Positions 1 through 4,693 of a stretch of DNA of 6,515 nucleotides are shown here, one piece after another; the first letter of the stretch is position 1; every line of letters starts with the position of its first letter. Source of the stretch: a bacterium. Its GTDB lineage: Bacteria > Sumerlaeota > Sumerlaeia > MVZB01. The notes under the pieces were generated by a model. It made no database searches. It was not told the DNA's origin and saw only the letters and a list, made by a program, of their open reading frames with translations. Made by a program: the position numbers and the translations under genes. Where the stretch lies: positions 1-6,515 of the forward strand of contig JAMCWS010000368.1 in NCBI GenBank assembly GCA_023480605.1. The letters run 5' to 3'.

Positions 1-364
1 CCAGCGCGCCGCCGAAGTAGGGATCGAGCAGCAGGTCGAGGAGCCCCGTGCGGCGGCTGGGCGTTGTGCCCTGCTGGCGGTCGGCCACGAAGTTGTCCTC
101 GGGCGTCATCATGGGCGGGATGCTGCCCCAGTGTTCGTGGGCGCAGAAATTAGGCAGGGCGGCCAGGTCAAGCATCGGTCGGTCTCCTTTGCGCAAGGCG
201 ATGGGGCGGAACGTGGCCGCGCCCACGCCCGACAGGCGCCCGCAGCCGGCCACGCCCGCGCCGGCGGCCAGGGCGGCGCCGGCCATGCCGGCCGCGCCGG
301 CGGCCATGAATCGGCGGCGCGTGATGGCAAGCGGCGGGGTGAAGTTGATTTCGGGGTGGGTCAT
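1..364 (-). CDS. Tat-exported lipoprotein, putative amidohydrolase-like metal-dependent hydrolase (N-terminal 121 residues)
   Basis: The start codon is ATG at 364-362 and the frame stays open to the left edge, so the C-terminus is missing. Residues 15-20 (T-R-R-R-F-M) form a twin-arginine motif, followed by an Ala/Gly-rich hydrophobic stretch (about 21-40) and a lipobox V38-A-G-C41. This predicts folded export by Tat and lipid attachment at Cys41, so the protein should act outside the cytoplasm. Just after the signal, residues 72-81 read N-F-C-A-H-E-H-W-G-S. The H76-E-H78 pair matches the first metal-binding HxH of TIM-barrel amidohydrolases, and D-L-L-L-D-P-Y-F near residues 110-117 fits this kind of enzyme. 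The substrate cannot be told. No Shine-Dalgarno is visible before the ATG, but no other in-frame ATG or GTG was seen in the bases just upstream and the Tat motif sits correctly behind this start. The gene follows the TPR gene by 61 bases and may be co-transcribed or have its own promoter. The exported lipoprotein call is firm; the enzyme family rests on one motif. Confidence 0.72.
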   Translation of the reverse strand, partial: MTHPEINFTPPLAITRRRFMAAGAAGMAGAALAAGAGVAGCGRLSGVGAATFRPIALRKGDRPMLDLAALPNFCAHEHWGSIPPMMTPEDNFVADRQQGTTPSRRTGLLDLLLDPYFGGAL

Positions 365-372
365 GGGCCGGG

Positions 373-399
373 GTAAAGGACCTAAGCGACGTAAAGGAC
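373..399. repeat. Three contiguous 9-base repeat units (GTCCTTTAC / GTCGCTTAG / GTCCTTTAC on the minus strand)
   Basis: On the minus strand, bases 399-373 split into three 9-mers. The outer two are identical and the middle one differs at three positions (GTCGCTTAG). A further partial unit ending in TAG lies at 400-408. The array fills almost half of the gap between the TPR stop and the start of the Tat lipoprotein gene, so it would lie in the leader or spacer RNA. Short 9-base, GTC-phased arrays of this type occur between genes in some uncultured bacterial lineages; that link is from memory. No function is assigned. Confidence 0.6.
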
Positions 400-424
400 C
401 TATAATATCCGCATGGACGCCGGG

Positions 425-1243
425 TCAGGCGGAACGGAACAGGTTGCGCAGGCGCAGCCAGAGCGAACCGGTCGAGGCGTGGCTGAGCTTGAGGAGCAAC
501 GGATCGCCCGGCTGGCAGATCTGGCCCGCCTGCTCGAAGGCCTTGCGTGCCTGGGCCGCATGACCCAGTTCGGCGCGGCAGAGGCCGACGTGATACCACA
601 GGGCCGGCTCGCGCTCGGTGCGCTGGGCGGCGATCCCGTAATAATGGATAGCCCGCGCCCACAGGCGCCGATCCTCGTGGATGAGGCCGATCATGAGCGG
701 CGTGCGCCAGTCGTCGGGCGGCGTCAGGCCGAGGCATTGGTCGAAGCAATACTGGGCGTTCTTGTTGTCGGCCAGCAGCAACACCTCGCCGCGGGCCATG
801 TGGGCCAGGGGCACGGTGCCGGCCGTTTCGAGGACGGCGTCGGAGTTGTTGATGGCCTGGCGCATCATGCCGCGCCGGGCGTAAAGCACCGCGCGCAGGG
901 CCAGCAGGTGGGGCGAACCGGGGATGAGCGTCAGGCCGCGATTAACCCAGCTTTGCGCCTCGCCCAGGTCTCCCTTGAACAGCAGGACGCGCAGCATGGC
1001 CACCCAGGCCTCGACGGCGCGGCTGTCGCGGTCCATGGCGCGCGAATACCAGCGCAACGCGGCGCGGCGATCGTTGCGGAAAAGCGCCTCGTCGCCCAAG
1101 CGCAGGCACGCGGCCTGGTCAAGGTCCTCGCGTTCGTCCTTGCCGGCCGCCGGCGTAAAGGGGAATTCCGGGGAGACGGCGTCGCGGTCGGGCGCCGGTT
1201 CACCCCCCCGGCCCCCGGTTTCGAGTTTTGAAAAACGTCCCAT
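425..1243 (-). CDS. Tetratricopeptide (TPR) repeat protein, cytoplasmic, function unknown
   Basis: This 272-residue protein starts at ATG 1243-1241 and ends with TGA at 427-425. It opens with M-G-R-F-S-K-L-E-T-G, then a low-complexity Gly/Pro/Asp-rich linker to about residue 40. From about residue 44 it is a helical repeat protein. Clear TPR units are at about 44-77 (L-R-L-G-D-E-A-L-F then A-L-R-W-Y-S-R-A-M), about 78-111, and about 214-247 (A-L-W-Y-H-V-G-L-C ... A-R-K-A-F-E-Q-A-G), with more degenerate helices between. No signal peptide or membrane segment is seen. The C-terminus (L-W-L-R-L-R-N-L-F-R) is a basic, possibly amphipathic helix. TPR domains bind other proteins, so a scaffold or partner role is likely, but nothing shows the partner. 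The start lacks a well-spaced Shine-Dalgarno (GAGG lies only one base away); conserved-looking residues from the first Met support the call. It sits 294 bases after the kinase, so it is probably a separate transcription unit. Confidence 0.85.
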   Translation of the reverse strand: MGRFSKLETGGRGGEPAPDRDAVSPEFPFTPAAGKDEREDLDQAACLRLGDEALFRNDRRAALRWYSRAMDRDSRAVEAWVAMLRVLLFKGDLGEAQSWVNRGLTLIPGSPHLLALRAVLYARRGMMRQAINNSDAVLETAGTVPLAHMARGEVLLLADNKNAQYCFDQCLGLTPPDDWRTPLMIGLIHEDRRLWARAIHYYGIAAQRTEREPALWYHVGLCRAELGHAAQARKAFEQAGQICQPGDPLLLKLSHASTGSLWLRLRNLFRSA

Positions 1244-1355
1244 GCCTCATGCCAACTCAACGATCAAGACTGCGAGCCGCGCCCGTAGGGGAATCGTACT
1301 ACTGAGCTTAATCCCAACCCGTTTGCCGCGCAACAGCCTTGTGCCGCGAGGCGCA

Positions 1356-1373
1356 TCCCGCGCTAAGGCGGGA
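1356..1373. repeat. GC-rich hairpin, 6-base stem and 6-base loop
   Basis: TCCCGC (1356-1361) and GCGGGA (1368-1373) are perfect inverted arms around the loop GCTAAG. A third copy of the arm, GCGGGAT at 1389-1395, can pair over 7 bases with ATCCCGC at 1355-1361, so two alternative pairings compete for the same arm. No run of T follows on either strand, so it is not a standard intrinsic terminator. It could be part of a dispersed palindromic element or a leader structure of the TPR transcript. Confidence 0.5.
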
Positions 1374-1427
1374 CGACTTGCGAGTTATGCGGGATAAGCA
1401 CCTCTACGCTTGTGCTCGTGCATGCAA

Positions 1428-1493
1428 TCGTATCGTGATCGTAATCGTGATCGTAATGGCCAAGTGTCAGTATTCGGCCCGTAATCGTAATCG
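1428..1493. repeat. Degenerate hexamer repeat array, units TCGTGA / TCGTAA
   Basis: The 12-mer TCGTGATCGTAA occurs twice in perfect tandem at 1433-1444 and 1445-1456, made of alternating TCGTGA and TCGTAA hexamers. A partial TCGTA unit precedes it at 1428-1432, and after a 24-base interruption the pattern returns as GTAATCGTAATCG at 1481-1493. The inverse complement ACGATCACGA is found at 1518-1527, so the minus-strand RNA could form a 10-base stem with either copy. The array is confined to the intergenic region. It does not have the uniform spacing or unit length of a CRISPR. Confidence 0.7.
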
Positions 1494-1537
1494 ATGTTTT
1501 TCCGGACGGTCTCGAACACGATCACGAAGGATGGGGG

Positions 1538-2788
1538 TCAGGCGGGAAGGTGGATGGCGAAGACGGCCGGCTGGCCGGGAGGCGATTCGACCTCGATACG
1601 GCCGCCGTGCTCCTTCACGATCTTGGCCGTGACGGCCAGGCCCAAGCCGGTGCCTTTGGATCCTTTGGTCGAAAAGAAGGGCTCGAAGATGAGCGCCCGG
1701 TGCTCGGCGCTGATGCCCGGCCCCGTATCGCCCACGCGCAGAATGACCCAAGCGGATGAGGCCGATTCGCCCGTGCCGCGCCGTGCCCGCGAGGCCTTGT
1801 GCCGTTCGCCGTGGAGCCAGACTTCACCCCCCTGCGGCGTGACGTCCAGGGCGTTGAGAATCAGGTTGAGCAGGCAACGATAGATCTGCTGGCCATCGGC
1901 ATCGACGGTCAACGCGTCGTCGCCGGGCCGGATGTTGACGGTGATCTTGCGGTCGGCGGCCTCGCTGGAAACCGTTCCGGCGACCTCATCGAGCAGCTCG
2001 CGCACACGGACGGGATTCTTGCGCGGCTCGCGTTCCTTCGAGTAGTCGAGCATGTCGAGCATGATCGACGAGAGGCGATCGACGTTGCGCCGCAGGATGT
2101 CCATCCCCTTGCGATTGAGGGTCCAATCTTCGTTCTGGGCGCTCATCTCGACCAGCGAAATGCCGCCGCGCACGCCCGTCAGGATGTTCTTGATGCAGTG
2201 CGAGATGCCGGCGACGGTCTGGCCGATGGCCGTCAGCCGTTCGGACTTGACCAGGGTCTGGTGCAGGCGCGAGTTTTCGATCGCGACGGCCGCTTGGCTG
2301 GCCAGGATCACCATGGCGTCCAGGTCGCGGTCATCGAAAAACGCCGATCCCGCGCGCGAGCGGTTCAGGTTGATCGTTCCCAAAACGGACCCGCGCACGC
2401 GCAACGGGACGCACATCGAGGAGACGATGCGGCGACGGTTGTCGACCGGTTCGAAATCCTTGCCGCGCGCCTCCTCGTTGAGGACCAGCGGCTGGTTGTG
2501 CTCGATCACCCATTCGGCGATCGATCCCTTGCGCGGGATGTAGCCTTTCTGAACAATTTCGTCGGGCAGGCCCCGGGCGGCGAGCATTTCGAGCCGGTCG
2601 GTGCGCTGGTCGAACAGCAGGATCGAGCCTTCCTGGGCCTGCATCTCGCGCAGCGTCAGTTCGAGGATCGTGCGCAGCACCTCGGGCAGGTCCAGACCCG
2701 AACCCATCGTCTGGCATATCGAGAGGAGGGACGGATTAACGAGCGGTGGCGGCTCGGCGACTTCGGCCTGAGGGGCGGAGATGGGCAT
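1538..2788 (-). CDS. Soluble GAF-domain sensor histidine kinase
   Basis: This 416-residue protein starts at ATG 2788-2786, one base after the sigma-factor stop (TAA-A-ATG), and ends with TGA at 1540-1538. No membrane segment or signal peptide is seen, so it senses in the cytoplasm. Residues about 25-172 form a GAF domain, a small-ligand or redox sensor fold (S-I-L-L-F-D at 55-60, V-P-L-R near 127-130, G-T-I-N-L at 137-141). A short helix (about 173-186) leads into the dimerization/phosphoacceptor helix, with probable phospho-His H197 in G-I-S-H-C-I-K-N-I-L. The ATPase domain has an N-box (L-I-L-N312-A-L-D), G1 box D354-T-G-P-G-I, F-box (I-F-E-P-F-F-S-T-K at 367-375) and G2 box G-T-G-L-G-L-A-V (379-386), all intact, so it should autophosphorylate. 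Cys198 replaces the Glu/Asp usually next to the His. No receiver domain or response regulator is present here. Its position behind the sigma gene suggests a role in flagellar or motility regulation, which is inference. The weak Shine-Dalgarno implies coupling to sigma translation. Confidence 0.92.
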   Translation of the reverse strand: MPISAPQAEVAEPPPLVNPSLLSICQTMGSGLDLPEVLRTILELTLREMQAQEGSILLFDQRTDRLEMLAARGLPDEIVQKGYIPRKGSIAEWVIEHNQPLVLNEEARGKDFEPVDNRRRIVSSMCVPLRVRGSVLGTINLNRSRAGSAFFDDRDLDAMVILASQAAVAIENSRLHQTLVKSERLTAIGQTVAGISHCIKNILTGVRGGISLVEMSAQNEDWTLNRKGMDILRRNVDRLSSIMLDMLDYSKEREPRKNPVRVRELLDEVAGTVSSEAADRKITVNIRPGDDALTVDADGQQIYRCLLNLILNALDVTPQGGEVWLHGERHKASRARRGTGESASSAWVILRVGDTGPGISAEHRALIFEPFFSTKGSKGTGLGLAVTAKIVKEHGGRIEVESPPGQPAVFAIHLPA

Positions 2789-2789
2789 T

Positions 2790-3662
2790 TTACCAATCCA
2801 GCAACTTGGCCAGGCGTCCGCGCAAACGCAGGATCGCCTTGGTGTGTATCTGCGAAACCCGACTTTCCGTTATGGCGAGAATCTCGCCGATTTCCTTCAT
2901 CGTCAATTCCTCGTAATAATATAACGAAATGACAAGGCGTTCTTTTTCGGGCAACTGGTCGATGGTGTCGGCCACGATCCGGTAAATCTGGTCCAGGTTG
3001 AGGCTCTGGGCCGGATCAAGGTGTTCAGGATCGGCCAGGGATTCGAGCAGATTGCGTTCGAAATTGTCGTCGTGGTCGCCCTGGAGTTCGTCGAGGCTGA
3101 TCAGGGCCACGCCGCGGGCCTCGCTGACCAGGGCGTCGAACTCCTCGGCCGCTATGCCGAGGTATTCCATCATCTCCGCGTCGGATGCGGCCCGGCCCAG
3201 TTGTTGCTCGAGTTCGGCGTAGGCCTTTTCCAGGCGCGAGGCTTTCTGGCGGGTGGAGCGGGGGACCCAGTCCAGGGCGCGCAATTCGTCCAGAATGGCG
3301 CCCTTGACGCGGAATTCGGCGTAGGTCTTGAACTTGATTTTGCGCGAGGCGTCGAACTTTTCGATGGCGTCGATCAGGCCGATGATGCCCGAGTTGACCA
3401 GGTCGCCGACCTCGATGTGGCTGGGCAGGCGGCTGGCGATGCGACTGGCGATGAATTTGACCAGCGGCAGATACTCCAGGATCATCTCATTGCGCTGTTC
3501 CAGGCTCGACTTGGAGGCCACCGCGTAGGCCGCCCGCGCGGGATTGGGCGATCGCCGTCCGGTCCGGGGCGGGCGCGGCGCGGCCGGTTCGGCAGGTGGC
3601 GGGGCCGGCCGCGCGTTCTTGGCGATTTTGGCCATCGGCGCATACGTGAGCGAACCGTTCAT
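2790..3662 (-). CDS. fliA: Flagellar-type sigma factor, FliA/WhiG family (sigma-28 group)
   Basis: This gene encodes a 290-residue alternative sigma factor that directs RNA polymerase to late flagellar, motor or chemotaxis promoters in most flagellated bacteria. Residues about 64-134 are region 2: Y-L-P-L-V-K-F-I-A then G-D-L-V-N-S-G-I-I-G-L-I-D-A-I-E-K-F-D, then F-K-T-Y-A-E-F-R-V-K-G-A-I-L-D-E-L-R and D-W-V-P-R-S, the core-binding and -10 segment typical of FliA/WhiG. Region 3 spans about 140-190. Region 4 (about 228-283) carries L-P-E-K-E-R-L-V-I-S-L-Y-Y-Y-E-E-L-T and the -35 recognition helix-turn-helix through S-R-V-S-Q-I-H. The start chosen is ATG 3662-3660 because AGGAGG lies 8 bases upstream. 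A longer frame reaches ATG at 3731 but has no ribosome-binding site. Even so, the first 50 or so residues are a Pro/Ala/Arg-rich extension beyond the usual 230-260 residue family length. It follows flhG after 125 bases and abuts the kinase. No anti-sigma factor FlgM is present in the window. Confidence 0.93.
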   Translation of the reverse strand: MNGSLTYAPMAKIAKNARPAPPPAEPAAPRPPRTGRRSPNPARAAYAVASKSSLEQRNEMILEYLPLVKFIASRIASRLPSHIEVGDLVNSGIIGLIDAIEKFDASRKIKFKTYAEFRVKGAILDELRALDWVPRSTRQKASRLEKAYAELEQQLGRAASDAEMMEYLGIAAEEFDALVSEARGVALISLDELQGDHDDNFERNLLESLADPEHLDPAQSLNLDQIYRIVADTIDQLPEKERLVISLYYYEELTMKEIGEILAITESRVSQIHTKAILRLRGRLAKLLDW

Positions 3663-3670
3663 CTCCGCGT

Positions 3671-3676
3671 CCTCCT
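3671..3676 (-). promoter_or_regulatory. Strong ribosome-binding site of the sigma factor gene
   Basis: The minus strand reads AGGAGG here, 8 bases before ATG 3662-3660. It is the best Shine-Dalgarno match noted in the window and it picks this start over the in-frame ATGs at 3731, 3713 and 3635. The other flagellar genes here rely on overlap coupling, so the sigma gene appears to have independent translation initiation. Confidence 0.8.
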
Positions 3677-3766
3677 GCGTGGTGCAGCTTCCAGGTGCCG
3701 CTTGTGCATCCATGCTTGGCCCTGCTCTCATCGTGTGTCATGTTGCCGTCGCCTCCCCCAAAGCGG

Positions 3767-3778
3767 CGGATGCATCCG
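3767..3778. repeat. 12-base perfect palindrome CGGATGCATCCG
   Basis: The palindrome lies in the flhG-sigma gap, just 9 bases after the flhG stop and about 105 bases before the sigma start. A self-complementary site of this size could bind a dimeric regulator or form a 4-base-stem hairpin in the RNA. It is the only notable structure in this gap, and no promoter elements next to it could be recognised. A single 12-base palindrome may be chance. Confidence 0.3.
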
Positions 3779-3787
3779 TCCGTCGTG

Positions 3788-4693
3788 TCATGCCGTCCCT
3801 TCGCGGACGAGCACATTTCGCCAAAGCAAACCCAAATCACTGTTCAAAGGATCGTTTTGCAGCGTTGAGACCCGGCGCGCGATCCGGCGGATGGCCTGGG
3901 CGGCCGGCGCTTCCGGAAACACTTCGCAGAAGGGCCGTTGCATCCGCACGGCGTTGCGCAGCTTGGGGTCGTGTGGAATGTGACCGAGATAATCGAGCGA
4001 GACGTCGAGAAACCGATCGGTGACCCGGGTGAGATTCTGGAAGACCTCGCGCCCTTCGGCTTCGTCGGTGACTTCATTCGCCACAACCTTGAACCGCCGC
4101 TGGTGGTATTCCCGGGAGAGGACTTTGACCAGCGCGTAGGCGTCGGTCAGCGATGTCGGCTCGGGCGTTACCATGACGATCATCGTCTGGGCGGCCAGGC
4201 TGAAGTATATGACGTTGCCGGCGATCCCGGCACCCGTATCGATCAGGAAATAGTCGAAATCCTGCTCCAGGGCTTCCATCTGGGCAAGCAGCGCCATCTT
4301 CTGGGCGTCGGTCAGGTCGGTGACGCCCGGCAGGCCCGATCCGGCCGGCAGAATCCGCAGTCCGCCCGGCCCGCGGGTGATGATGTCGCCCAGCGTCTTT
4401 TCGCCCGAGAGAACGTGGCTTAGGTTGAAATCGGGCGTCAAGCCCAGGATGATGTCGATGTTGGCCAACCCCAGGTCGGCGTCGAGGATCATCACGTTGC
4501 GCCGGATCTGACGCAACTGCCAGCCCAGGTTGGCCGTAAAGTTGGTCTTGCCCACGCCGCCCTTGCCGCTGGTGACGGTGATGACGTGGGGCACGCGCCG
4601 CCGGGGAGCGCGGGGCGCTTCCTCCGCGGCGGTCAGGCAGGGGGCGATGCGCGGACGGCGGGTTGTCATGGGTGTGGCTTCCGTCCTCGTCAT
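3788..4693 (-). CDS. flhG: Flagellar number regulator FlhG (FleN/YlxH), MinD-like ATPase
   Basis: This 301-residue P-loop ATPase of the MinD/ParA group works with FlhF to control how many flagella are built and where. The start is ATG 4693-4691, which overlaps the flhF stop as ATGA; an open frame runs further up to 4819 inside flhF but that part is shadow. The deviant Walker A is S42-G-K44-G-G-V-G-K49-T50, with signature Lys44 and phosphate-binding Lys49. D71-A-D73-L-G-L-A-N is the switch I region, and F-L-I-D152-T-G-A-G-I is the Walker B/switch II. The C-terminal pattern (R-N-A-V-R-M-Q-R-P-F near 246-255, then A-I-R-R-I-A-R-R) matches FlhG rather than MinD. The last residues (L-G-L-L-W-R-N-V-L-V) could be the membrane-targeting amphipathic helix. 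The N-terminal 34 residues are Arg/Pro/Ala rich and do not show the D-Q-A-x-x-L-R motif that activates FlhF in well-studied homologues. Neighbour flhF makes the assignment firm. Confidence 0.94.
   Translation of the reverse strand: MTRTEATPMTTRRPRIAPCLTAAEEAPRAPRRRVPHVITVTSGKGGVGKTNFTANLGWQLRQIRRNVMILDADLGLANIDIILGLTPDFNLSHVLSGEKTLGDIITRGPGGLRILPAGSGLPGVTDLTDAQKMALLAQMEALEQDFDYFLIDTGAGIAGNVIYFSLAAQTMIVMVTPEPTSLTDAYALVKVLSREYHQRRFKVVANEVTDEAEGREVFQNLTRVTDRFLDVSLDYLGHIPHDPKLRNAVRMQRPFCEVFPEAPAAQAIRRIARRVSTLQNDPLNSDLGLLWRNVLVREGTA

Larger units (their letters stand above)
1244..1537. other. Non-coding intergenic region with hexamer repeats and inverted repeats
   Basis: This is the longest non-coding stretch in the window, between the kinase stop and the TPR start. 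Short open frames cross it but show no protein-like composition, and the sequence here is repetitive. It contains the TCGTRA-type repeats near 1428-1493, an inverted copy of that motif at 1518-1527, and a GC-rich hairpin at 1356-1373. It should hold the end of the flagellar transcript and the promoter of the TPR gene. I found no convincing promoter: the best -10-like string is TACGAT on the minus strand near 1290-1295, which matches consensus in only four positions. No U-tract follows the hairpins, so no intrinsic terminator is claimed. Confidence 0.7.

Noticed and set aside
401..406. Perfect TATAAT on the plus strand
   Set aside because: No matching -35 element lies upstream and no plus-strand gene follows, so it is probably chance within the AT-rich repeat spacer.
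413..1231. Plus-strand open frame of 272 codons
   Set aside because: It mirrors the TPR gene almost exactly and its translation has no recognisable domain. The opposite strand encodes clear TPR helices, so this is a GC-driven shadow.
1428..1493. CRISPR-like array
   Set aside because: The units are six bases long and contiguous, without unique spacers of constant length.
1799..2932. Plus-strand open frame of 377 codons
   Set aside because: It runs antisense to the histidine kinase and the end of the sigma gene, crossing their junction. The minus-strand proteins have all their catalytic motifs, while this translation has none.
3663..3731. Longer sigma-factor start at 3731 (23 extra residues)
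   Set aside because: No ribosome-binding site precedes it, while AGGAGG is well placed for the ATG at 3662.
3735..3765. Possible sigma-54 promoter (GG-N10-GC) upstream of the sigma gene
   Set aside because: Only the two dinucleotides match; the TGGC and TTGC blocks are absent, which is expected by chance in GC-rich DNA.
3021..3983. Plus-strand open frame of 320 codons
   Set aside because: Antisense to the sigma factor and flhG end. No motif, no plausible start, and low-complexity composition.
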